Shown here in pieces: positions 1 through 7,043 of a DNA stretch of 17,951 bases (positions are counted from its first letter, which is position 1; the number at the start of each line of letters is the position of its first letter). The notes under the pieces are model-generated. The model was given only the letters and a program-made list of their open reading frames with translations, had not been told where the DNA came from and made no database searches. A program made the position numbers and the translations under genes. The DNA is from Blastocatellia bacterium (GTDB lineage Bacteria; Acidobacteriota; Blastocatellia; Pyrinomonadales; Pyrinomonadaceae): positions 1 to 17,951 of the forward strand of contig PSRF01000134.1 of the NCBI GenBank assembly GCA_003175865.1, given 5' to 3'.

Positions 1-3000
1 TGTGTTGCCGTTAGGTCGAAGTGCTTGGAGTGTAACTGTCACACCCATGTCTTCAACAGTATTAGTAGATTGGTTAGATGTACCAGGAGGATTCACCCCG
101 TTTGTACCTGCCTCTACGCAGGCCTGAACAGCTGGCGGTAGATTCGAGAAGAAATCGTAACCGGTGAGTTGTTCAATTGCATCAACGGTTGTCAGGTAGG
201 TTTGCCATGGGTTGCTTCTGATTCCCTGAGTATTAGGCATAAGAACAGCGATTGTTCGTGACGAACAGGTTACGCGGGACACGTCATCACCGTCAGCCTT
301 TGGTATCACCAGAGCGACTTTCCAGGTTGATGCTGGAACTGTGACGTGTCCGTTCGCAACCGTATTTACCGTGTTCCCATTCACGCTGCCGACGCCGCCA
401 ACGCCGTACGGACCGGAAACGATGTAAAGCTCGTTCCCGGCATCCGCGATTGTTCGCAAATCACCTTCCAGAGCGGCCCACGGACCCTGATTGTTGTCAG
501 GTGATTGCGGAACCATGTTTGACATTAGGTATGTTTCCTGGTTGATCGGAATTCGATTTTGGTTATCTCGATCTGCATTCGGTGTCATGTGGCCGCGATC
601 GAAACCTGTACCTGAGAAATCGAATGCCTGAACGCGATACCAGTCAGAAGGCACCGCAGGGTCAGGTCTAAAAGTATCCACCCTCGCCAGAGTGCCGTAC
701 CAGGTGTTGTCCAGGTGCCAGCTCACCCAATTGGGGGTCCCCTTGTCGCGGTTATAAGAAAGCGCGTACGTGGGTTTCATCATCAGGTAATTAAGTGGCT
801 GGTTGATATCCGCAACTGCGTTAGAGGGATTGCCCATTGTCAAATGCACAGAGGGTGGATAAGGGGCTGGTTGGCCCGCTCCGACCACTGTAAATGACCA
901 AGTGTAGTCAGCAAACAGGGTGTCGGTGTCTGGTCCACTGTCATCGAGATCCTGATCATGGACTGTCGTTTTGAAAATGGTGACGGTGCACTGTTCACCA
1001 AATTGGAAACTTGTGTTTGGTGTAATTGCGTAGGTTTTGAAATCGCTTGTGTGCGCGAAGGTCGCGCTATTGTGCGATCCGCTGTTTACGCAGTTGATGT
1101 TGTACCAACCTGGATCGACATCAACCGGCTCACTAAAGTTGACGGTGATGCTGGCATCATAAGGAATGGTGTTGTCGTCAGTAGTCGGATCGGTGCCGGC
1201 GACCCACGGGCCCAATTCGATCACGGGTTCCGTACGTCTCGGATTTGGCGCGCCTGCGAGGAAGTCTGCACCGTTTTGATCGGTGTCCGTTCCCCCGTTG
1301 TTCTTTCGGAAGATTGCGGTTGTATTACTGGGAGCCGGAGTGTTGGCACTACCCTCATGGCAAGTCGCGCCGGTTCCATATCCCACAAAGTCGACAATGT
1401 TGGGATCTCCCAGAGGGCAATCACCTGTCAGAGTCTGGGAGTTGCTCACGAGCGCAATCTTGCCGGTGGTAGCCGACATGTTTATTTCGCCTGAGATGTT
1501 TGGAGTAACGGGCAACGGGGAACCATTCGTTCCTGATGCAAGAGCCACGAGATAATAATTGCCGGGCGCAATGACACCACCGAGTGGCTGTTTGTTGGAC
1601 CAAGATGTACCAGTAGCTGAAGCATACTGCAGCGACCAGCCCGTTATCATGATTGGGTTGGGGGTTGGATTGTAAAGCTCAACATAATCTGTGTTGAGAG
1701 GCGCATTGGTATTTCCCCCGCCGCCATAAACCTGACTGATCGTTATGTGGTCAGGAATTATTGGAAGCACACTCAATAAAATACTGGTGTTAGCAGTGCG
1801 GCCTTGTCCGTCTGCCACTGTCACCGGTAGAGACTCCATTCCTGGTGGATTGTTCGCCGGCACGCTCGCATTAAAAGTGAAAAGTGTTCCCGAGCCGCCA
1901 AAAGACTGAGTAGATGATCCACCTATGAGCGAGAGGTCAGCAGTTACAGTGATACCGGTGCTTGTTGGATTTTGCGCTGGTGCCACAAACACCGTCAGAC
2001 TGGTTGAATTTCCTTGAACCACCGTGCTGGGGTTGGCTGAACCATACGCGGTCAAGCCTGTACAGTCGTGCGTTGGTGATGAGCTGTTGCGCGGATTGGG
2101 CGCACCAGACTGAAAATCTGCTGCGTTGTCATTGGTGTCGAAACAGCCATTGTTTCGTCGAAGTGCGGCCGTTGTGTTTGATAATGTCGGAGCTGCGCCG
2201 GACCCTTCAAAGCAACTCGAGCCGTAGCCGACTAAATCAACAATTCCAGCTGCACCAGCGTTGGGGCAGTTCCCAGTTAGTGCAGTAGTGTTATTGACTA
2301 GCGCGACCGTAGCGACATCGCGGGGTATCGCTATCGATCCAATCGCGTCCGGTGTTGGCAAGTTGTCTGTACCACCAGCGCCCTGCGACTCTTGCACTAG
2401 ATAATATTGGCCGGGTTGGAGGGTGAAGTTTGTCAGCGGAGTGATCTGCCAGGAGCTGCTGACAAACGCCTGGACTGACCAACCACTCAAGTTAACTGGC
2501 GCACTACTGTGATTGATGAGTTCGATGTAATCATTCTTCAGCGTCGCGCCAGTATTGCCGCCTCCGCCATACACTTGACTGATAACCACGTCATTTGGTG
2601 GCGCTGGTGTTGGTGTTGGAGTGGGAGTCGGAGTTGGAGTTGGAGTTGGCGTTGGTGTAGGTGTCGGTGTGGGCGTCGACGACGTTGCTGTACCGCTTAC
2701 TGTAAAGTTGTCGACCCTACCAGTACCCGTAGATGCAACAGTTCCTCCACCAATGGAGGTGACGGAATTATCAACGAGCCTAATGTAAATGGTGGGTTGG
2801 TTCTGTAATGCGGTAACGGCACTGAGATCAAGTGTTCTTCTTGATGCGCTCTGTGGGCTACCGCTGCTGGACCAGGTTTGAGCCGTAAGAGCATAGGTGC
2901 TGTTTGTGCCTGTAGCATCGGTAAAGCCGGAGCCGTTCGTACTGTATTGGACTTTGAAGTCCCGAGGTCCCGTGCTACTGCCTGTTTGATCCCAGGTTAT

Positions 3001-3462
3001 GCTGATTGCGCTATAACCGGACGTGCTGAATGAGAATTGATAGTAATCTCCCACGCTCCAATTGTTGGAAGAAACTGATTTTGCAGAACCATTCCCTACA
3101 GGATTGCTCCAAGTGGTGGTTGAGGTTGTGTGGAATCCAGTAAAAGAAGAACCCGCGGACAAAACGCCGGAATCGGCGGTGGCAGAACCAGCGCTGATAA
3201 CTGGCGTCTGACCGGAATTCGTTGTTGTTACCGCGTCGAAACTCCAGCCTGCAAGCAAGTCACTCACTGCCTGAACGGCGCGTGTAGGCAGGATGACTAG
3301 GCCTATTGCAACAGAGCCGAAAACGACGGTTGCTGTCAGAACTGCAAGCCGCGATCGCGAACGGGATTTGGACATAGACTTAGACGCAAATCTAGATTTC
3401 AATTCTCCTCTTCCGAAGAACAGACGTCGTCGCGATGTAAGAAGCGGCTGGCTAGTAGGCAT
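1..3462 (-). CDS. Secreted multidomain DNA/RNA non-specific endonuclease with two lamin-tail domains (3' end off window)
   Basis: This open frame has 1154 codons inside the window and continues past position 1. Residues 1-38 are basic; a hydrophobic stretch (about 39-59) and TRAVQA form a signal peptide. A Gly/Ser/Thr-rich beta region (about 67-255) is followed by twelve Thr-Pro pairs (263-286). Lamin-tail domain 1 (about 290-466) and 2 (about 571-745) both begin with ISQVYGGGGNT and contain a W/LVxYG core. An Ig-like module separates them, and an SbsA-like Ig domain (about 748-855) follows. The NUC domain starts near 870, with the catalytic motif DRGHM (955-959, His958), then SNMVPQ and NQGPWAALE; Asn991 is the expected Mg ligand. 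Known relatives (Serratia nuclease, NucA) cleave DNA and RNA outside the cell. The role here, scavenging or eDNA turnover, is inferred. The start at 3462 is chosen for AGAGGA six bases upstream. Alternative in-frame ATGs lie at 3480 and 3375; 3375 would give a more ordinary signal peptide. Confidence 0.9.
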   Translation of the reverse strand, partial: MPTSQPLLTSRRRLFFGRGELKSRFASKSMSKSRSRSRLAVLTATVVFGSVAIGLVILPTRAVQAVSDLLAGWSFDAVTTTNSGQTPVISAGSATADSGVLSAGSSFTGFHTTSTTTWSNPVGNGSAKSVSSNNWSVGDYYQFSFSTSGYSAISITWDQTGSSTGPRDFKVQYSTNGSGFTDATGTNSTYALTAQTWSSSGSPQSASRRTLDLSAVTALQNQPTIYIRLVDNSVTSIGGGTVASTGTGRVDNFTVSGTATSSTPTPTPTPTPTPTPTPTPTPTPTPAPPNDVVISQVYGGGGNTGATLKNDYIELINHSSAPVNLSGWSVQAFVSSSWQITPLTNFTLQPGQYYLVQESQGAGGTDNLPTPDAIGSIAIPRDVATVALVNNTTALTGNCPNAGAAGIVDLVGYGSSCFEGSGAAPTLSNTTAALRRNNGCFDTNDNAADFQSGAPNPRNSSSPTHDCTGLTAYGSANPSTVVQGNSTSLTVFVAPAQNPTSTGITVTADLSLIGGSSTQSFGGSGTLFTFNASVPANNPPGMESLPVTVADGQGRTANTSILLSVLPIIPDHITISQVYGGGGNTNAPLNTDYVELYNPTPNPIMITGWSLQYASATGTSWSNKQPLGGVIAPGNYYLVALASGTNGSPLPVTPNISGEINMSATTGKIALVSNSQTLTGDCPLGDPNIVDFVGYGTGATCHEGSANTPAPSNTTAIFRKNNGGTDTDQNGADFLAGAPNPRRTEPVIELGPWVAGTDPTTDDNTIPYDASITVNFSEPVDVDPGWYNINCVNSGSHNSATFAHTSDFKTYAITPNTSFQFGEQCTVTIFKTTVHDQDLDDSGPDTDTLFADYTWSFTVVGAGQPAPYPPSVHLTMGNPSNAVADINQPLNYLMMKPTYALSYNRDKGTPNWVSWHLDNTWYGTLARVDTFRPDPAVPSDWYRVQAFDFSGTGFDRGHMTPNADRDNQNRIPINQETYLMSNMVPQSPDNNQGPWAALEGDLRTIADAGNELYIVSGPYGVGGVGSVNGNTVNTVANGHVTVPASTWKVALVIPKADGDDVSRVTCSSRTIAVLMPNTQGIRSNPWQTYLTTVDAIEQLTGYDFFSNLPPAVQACVEAGTNGVNPPGTSNQSTNTVEDMGVTVTLQALRPNGNT
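2605..2676 (-). repeat. (Thr-Pro)12 coding repeat
   Basis: Seventy-two bases encode twelve consecutive Thr-Pro pairs (residues 263-286), using mixed ACN and CCN codons. The mixed codons show the protein repeat is old or selected rather than a recent slippage product. It is a rigid extended linker between the N-terminal beta region and the first lamin-tail domain. Confidence 0.95.
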
Positions 3463-3468
3463 GAATAT

Positions 3469-3474
3469 TCCTCT
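3469..3474 (-). promoter_or_regulatory. Ribosome binding site of the nuclease gene
   Basis: On the minus strand this reads AGAGGA, six bases before the ATG at 3462. No comparable site precedes the in-frame ATGs at 3480 or 3375, so it decides the start. Confidence 0.65.
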
Positions 3475-3564
3475 CGACATTCAAATATGAAAAAACTTCC
3501 GCACGTTTTTTGAGAGGAATACCGGAGTGAAGATTTCTTGGCCGGTAGGTAAATGTGTGGCAGC

Positions 3565-3593
3565 CTTTTACCAATTCTAAAAAATCAGGTCAA
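3565..3593 (-). promoter_or_regulatory. Candidate sigma-70 type promoter for the nuclease gene
   Basis: On the minus strand TTGACC is followed after exactly 17 bases by TAAAAG (4/6 to the -10 consensus). It lies about 100 bases upstream of the ATG at 3462, in the 258-bp spacer between the divergent nuclease and racemase genes. I saw no equally good pair for the plus-strand gene. The assignment is by eye only. Confidence 0.35.
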
Positions 3594-3720
3594 GATGGGA
3601 ACACGTCATTTAACGCACTGTTGGCTAAACTTTAATTTGAAATTAACAACATCACTTCCCACGTGCTGACAAGTTCAACTTGGTTCGGCATAATGCCAGT
3701 ACGAAGGGATCCCTTAAAAC

Positions 3721-4836
3721 TTGATCATCAAATCGATCGAACTGCGCGAAATCCGCCTACCGTTAATTCACTTCTTCGAAACAAGCTTTGGACGCACCAC
3801 TGAACGTCGCATCATTCTTGCTCGCGTGTTTGATAATGACGGAGCTGAAGGGTGGGGCGAATGCACTGCGGGCGAGGGCCCATTTTATAGCGACGAATGG
3901 ACCGACAGTTGTTGGTCGACGCTTCATGAGTTCCTTGCTCCCATGGTAGTTGGTCAAAACGTAGAGAACGCGGCCCAAGTGTTTTCGTTAATGAGGCCCG
4001 TGCGTGGCCATCGCATGTCGAAGGCTGCTATCGACAATGCGTGTTGGGACCTTGAAGCGAAGCGCATGAGCGTTCCATTGTGGAAACATCTTGGCGGCAG
4101 TCGTCGTGAGGTTGCGAGTGGCGTTTCTATCGGCATTCAGGAAACACCAGAAATGCTTCTCGAGAAGATCAGAAAGGAAATTGACGCTGGTTACCAGCGA
4201 ATCAAGATAAAGATAAAACCAGGTTGGGATCTTAGGATCATTGAACGTGTGCGCGCGGAGTTTCCAAAGATTCGACTGATGGGTGATGCAAATTCGGCCT
4301 ATACGCTGCGAGATATTCCGTTGTTCAAGCAGCTCGATGATTTTGATCTGATGATGCTCGAACAACCCTTATCACATGACGACATTTTCGATCACGCAAA
4401 GTTGCAGCGTGAGATTCGAACACCCATTTGTCTCGATGAATCTATACGTTCTGCCGAAGACGCTTTGCATGCCATTGAATTGGGGTCATGCCGCATCATC
4501 AACGTTAAGTTGGGACGCGTCGGCGGACATTCGGAAGCGAAGCGCGTCGAACAAGTTACACGAGAAAATGAGATTCCTGTTTGGTGCGGTGGGATGTTGG
4601 AATCGGGGATAGGTCGCGCACACAACATCGCGATGTCAACACTAGCAGGATTCACATTGCCAGGAGATGTGTCTGCGAGCTTACGCTACTGGTCGCAGGA
4701 CATCATTGAGCCACCCGTTATTGTCAGCGACCGCGGAACGATCATTGCTCCGGAAAAACCAGGAATAGGATTCGACATTAACTTGTCTCGCATCGAATCG
4801 TTGACAGTTCGCAAGGAACTTGTGCATTCCAAATAA
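3721..4836 (+). CDS. menC: o-Succinylbenzoate synthase / N-succinylamino acid racemase (enolase superfamily)
   Basis: The 371-residue product has the N-terminus typical of this family (IELREIRLPLIHFFETSFGR), a capping domain to about residue 130 and a TIM barrel. The KxK acid/base motif is at K162/K164 (IKIKIKPGWD). Metal ligands are D189 (MGDAN), E214 (MLEQP) and D239 (CLDES), and the second base is K263 (NVKLGRVGG). From memory, this spacing is almost identical to the Amycolatopsis racemase. Family members make o-succinylbenzoate for menaquinone, racemise N-succinylamino acids, or do both. No other menaquinone gene is nearby, and an M20 hydrolase follows after 14 bp, so the racemase role is favoured by context. 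The start is TTG at 3721, with GAAGGGA about 11 bases upstream; the ATG at 3693 is out of frame. Family certain, substrate inferred. Confidence 0.9.
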   Translation: MIIKSIELREIRLPLIHFFETSFGRTTERRIILARVFDNDGAEGWGECTAGEGPFYSDEWTDSCWSTLHEFLAPMVVGQNVENAAQVFSLMRPVRGHRMSKAAIDNACWDLEAKRMSVPLWKHLGGSRREVASGVSIGIQETPEMLLEKIRKEIDAGYQRIKIKIKPGWDLRIIERVRAEFPKIRLMGDANSAYTLRDIPLFKQLDDFDLMMLEQPLSHDDIFDHAKLQREIRTPICLDESIRSAEDALHAIELGSCRIINVKLGRVGGHSEAKRVEQVTRENEIPVWCGGMLESGIGRAHNIAMSTLAGFTLPGDVSASLRYWSQDIIEPPVIVSDRGTIIAPEKPGIGFDINLSRIESLTVRKELVHSK

Positions 4837-4850
4837 AAGACCATCCATTC

Positions 4851-6029
4851 ATGATTCAAAACAGAATTTCCCCAGAACAAGTACGCCAGATACGAGAGTG
4901 TCTGCGAAATAGACAAGCTGAAATCGAAACTTTCGTGCAGAGACTCGTTGAGGCCGAATCTCCATCGGGAGATGAGCAGGGAAGTCGAGATGTAGTCGAC
5001 CTACTAACGTCAGCAGCAAGCGAACTAAGTTGCGTCAGTTCGCTTGAGAGAATTGACGTGCCGCAGTTCGGACAGCACCTGGTTATAAAGAGCTTTCAGT
5101 CAAAAGAGCGAACAAATCAAATCCTGATCGTTGGTCACACCGATACGGTGCACGCACGTGGGTCGATCATGGAACGTCCCTTTCGACGCGAGCATACCCG
5201 TTTGTATGGTCCAGGCATTTTCGACATGAAGGCTAACTGCGTGCTCATCATCGAAACGCTGCGTGCACTTGAACAATTAAACCTTGCACCACCGCACGCT
5301 GTTGTTATCGCACTGACCTGCGACGAAGAAGTGGGCAGTGTTTCTGGCTGGCCGCTGTTAGAGCAAACGGCGCGTGCCCAAGCAACGCGCTGTGCATTTG
5401 TTTTGGAGCCACCTGCACCAGGCGGTCGTGTTAAGACCGGTCGCAAGGGAACCGGTATGTTCACGATCAAAGTGCAAGGCGTCGCCGCTCATGCGGGGCT
5501 CGATCCCGACAAGGGTGCGAGTGCCATACTTGAACTAGCGCGACAAACCGAAAGACTGTATGCACTCAACCGCTCTGGTTCAGGAATTACTTTGAACGTC
5601 GGCGTAATTCAGGGAGGCACAAGATCAAACGTGGTTGCCGCCCACGCTGAGGGCGAGATCGATGTTCGTTTTTCAACTGAAGCAGAATCGCACGAACTCG
5701 AAAAGTTTTTAGGTAGTCTTGAACCCATCGACGATCGCACAAAGGTATTTGTTTCGGGAGGAATCAATCGCCCTCCGCTTGAGAGAACCAATGCTGTGCT
5801 GGAATTGTTTGAGACAGCCAGGAGTGTTGCCGCAGCTTTTGATTTTGAACTTGGCGAAGCACAAGTCGGGGGTGCATCCGACGGAAACTTTCTAGCGGCG
5901 ATGGGAATTCCTGTGCTTGATGGCATGGGAATTCAGGGCGATGGCGCACACGCGAGCCATGAACATATCGAAACTGATGATATTTCGCGACGAGGAGCAC
6001 TCATCGGTGGGTTGATGTTGAGTGTTTAG
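4851..6029 (+). CDS. M20-family metallo-hydrolase, candidate N-acyl (N-succinyl)-L-amino acid deacylase
   Basis: The 392-residue product has the full M20 di-zinc site: H96 and D98 (VGHTDTV), bridging D125 (GIFDMKA), catalytic E159 and metal E160 (CDEEVGS), E186 (VLEPP) and H367 near the C-terminus (GDGAHASHEHIE). The small dimerisation domain (about 200-310) carries the usual AAHAG and GGTRSNVVA motifs. The overall look is CPG2/ArgE-like, and no signal peptide is visible, so it should be cytoplasmic. It starts 14 bp after the racemase stop, so the two are probably cotranscribed. In Geobacillus an M20 desuccinylase works with an N-succinylamino acid racemase to turn D- into L-amino acids; this pair could do the same, which is inference. 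A glutamate carboxypeptidase or acetyl-deacylase role cannot be excluded. The SD is weak. Confidence 0.87.
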   Translation: MIQNRISPEQVRQIRECLRNRQAEIETFVQRLVEAESPSGDEQGSRDVVDLLTSAASELSCVSSLERIDVPQFGQHLVIKSFQSKERTNQILIVGHTDTVHARGSIMERPFRREHTRLYGPGIFDMKANCVLIIETLRALEQLNLAPPHAVVIALTCDEEVGSVSGWPLLEQTARAQATRCAFVLEPPAPGGRVKTGRKGTGMFTIKVQGVAAHAGLDPDKGASAILELARQTERLYALNRSGSGITLNVGVIQGGTRSNVVAAHAEGEIDVRFSTEAESHELEKFLGSLEPIDDRTKVFVSGGINRPPLERTNAVLELFETARSVAAAFDFELGEAQVGGASDGNFLAAMGIPVLDGMGIQGDGAHASHEHIETDDISRRGALIGGLMLSV

Positions 6030-6073
6030 AGGGAGTGTTTCTGCCGGGTGGGACATTGCGAAGCCTGAAAGAG

Positions 6074-6101
6074 ATTCATCATTTATCATTTGCCATTTGC
6101 A
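6074..6101. repeat. Degenerate heptamer array (ATTTGCC type)
   Basis: Four abutting 7-mers: ATTCATC, ATTTATC, ATTTGCC, ATTTGCA. They lie 44 bp after the M20 stop. A related CATTTAT-type array is at 12477-12504. They resemble, in form, the short tandem heptanucleotide repeats known from filamentous cyanobacteria. Confidence 0.7.
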
Positions 6102-6107
6102 CTAGGT

Positions 6108-6205
6108 CCAAAGTCGCAAGTCCAAGCCAAAGCAAAAGAACAAAGTCCAACGTACAAAGCACAAAGCACAAAGAACAAAGCGCAAACCCCAATCCCCGAT
6201 TCCCA
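6108..6205. repeat. Degenerate heptamer array (AAGCACA type) ahead of exonuclease III
   Basis: Fourteen 7-mers in perfect register: CCAAAGT, CGCAAGT, CCAAGCC, AAAGCAA, AAGAACA, AAGTCCA, ACGTACA, AAGCACA (twice), AAGAACA, AAGCGCA, then the decaying AACCCCA, ATCCCCG, ATTCCCA. The array stops 7 bases before the xth ATG and so occupies its whole leader. It contains no stop in the xth frame, which extends that open frame artificially upstream. Confidence 0.75.
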
Positions 6206-6212
6206 TTTTCAC

Positions 6213-6980
6213 ATGCTCATCGCTACGTGGAACGTCAACTCAATCCTTGCCAGGCTCCCTAACGTCGTGCGTTGGCTGGACGCAATCAAACCGGATGTAC
6301 TCTGCATGCAGGAAACGAAATGCACTGATGACAAATTTCCCAGTGAGCCTTTTCAGGAACGTGGTTACCAGTGCCAGTTATTCGGTCAACAGTCCTACAA
6401 CGGCGTGGCAATTCTGACGCGCGATGTCTGCGATACCAGGCGACGTGGTTATCCTGATGATGATGAATCAGCACAGTCACGTTTGATTGCGACTAATGTT
6501 CGTGACGTCAACGTCGTTAATGTCTATGTACCAAATGGTCAGATGGTCGGATCAGAAAAGTACGCGTTCAAACTCGACTGGTTAAGACGTCTTCGTGAAT
6601 TTTTCGACGCTCAGTACGACACTTCCACGCCGGTTCTTCTCTGCGGGGATTTCAACGTAGCGCCTGACGAACGAGATGTTTACGATCCCCGTTTGTGGCA
6701 AGGTCGAATTCTGTTTAGCGACAGGGAAAGGGAAGCGTTGCAACACGTCAAGGATTGGGGATTTACCGATGCTTTTCGTCTGCACAATGAAGCGACCGGA
6801 AATTATTCGTGGTGGGACTATCGGGCTGGCGCCTTCCGTCGTAACCTTGGCCTGCGAATTGATCATATTTGGGTCAGCGGACCATTGGCTGCAAGAAATA
6901 AGAACACCTGGATCGATATCGAACCGCGCAAGTGGGAAAAGCCGTCCGATCACGCTCCAGTAGTTGCCGAGTTTGAATGA
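6213..6980 (+). CDS. xth: Exonuclease III (AP endonuclease family 1)
   Basis: The 255-residue product starts MLIATWNVNSILARL, the usual ExoIII beginning. It has the EEP-fold residues in order: N7, E34 (MQETK), Y105 (NVYVPNG), D146/N148 (GDFNVAP), W200-W201-D202-Y203 (SWWDYR), D217/H218 (RIDHIW) and D246/H247 (SDHAPV). It hydrolyses abasic-site phosphodiesters and removes 3' blocks in base excision repair, in the cytoplasm. Length fits the family (about 250-270). The frame is open back to 6090, but that stretch is a heptamer array and would encode a low-complexity tail, so ATG 6213 is chosen although no Shine-Dalgarno precedes it. It lies 183 bp behind the M20 gene and is probably not functionally linked to it. 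Confidence 0.93.
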   Translation: MLIATWNVNSILARLPNVVRWLDAIKPDVLCMQETKCTDDKFPSEPFQERGYQCQLFGQQSYNGVAILTRDVCDTRRRGYPDDDESAQSRLIATNVRDVNVVNVYVPNGQMVGSEKYAFKLDWLRRLREFFDAQYDTSTPVLLCGDFNVAPDERDVYDPRLWQGRILFSDREREALQHVKDWGFTDAFRLHNEATGNYSWWDYRAGAFRRNLGLRIDHIWVSGPLAARNKNTWIDIEPRKWEKPSDHAPVVAEFE

Positions 6981-7002
6981 TGTGGAAGAAAATCTGGCGG
7001 TG

Positions 7003-7019
7003 TTACGCCTTCGGCGTAA
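7003..7019. terminator. Possible bidirectional terminator hairpin between convergent genes
   Basis: TTACGCC-TTC-GGCGTAA is a perfect 7-bp stem with a 3-nt loop. It sits between the convergent stops of xth (6980) and preA (7044). No clean U-tract follows on either strand; only ATAGGTTTCC is found on the plus side. It could instead be one of the intergenic palindromes common in this window. Confidence 0.45.
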
Positions 7020-7043
7020 ATAGGTTTCCTTCCTAAGTAGAAA

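Noticed and set aside
715..2808. Several plus-strand open frames of 60-178 codons
   Set aside because: They are antisense shadows of the long minus-strand nuclease frame. They have odd Cys/Trp/Arg composition and no recognisable domain; one is just the complement of the Thr-Pro repeat.
3489..3511. AAAAAAC...GTTTTTT pairing in the nuclease leader
   Set aside because: Only a 7-bp A/T stem ahead of the start codon, likely by chance. No supporting terminator or riboswitch structure was seen.
6108..6205. CRISPR-like array
   Set aside because: The period is only 7 nt with no spacers, so it is a degenerate tandem repeat.
6090..6212. Upstream extension of exonuclease III by 41 codons
   Set aside because: The extension translates the heptamer array into Lys/Gln/Ser low complexity. 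The conserved family N-terminus begins at 6213.
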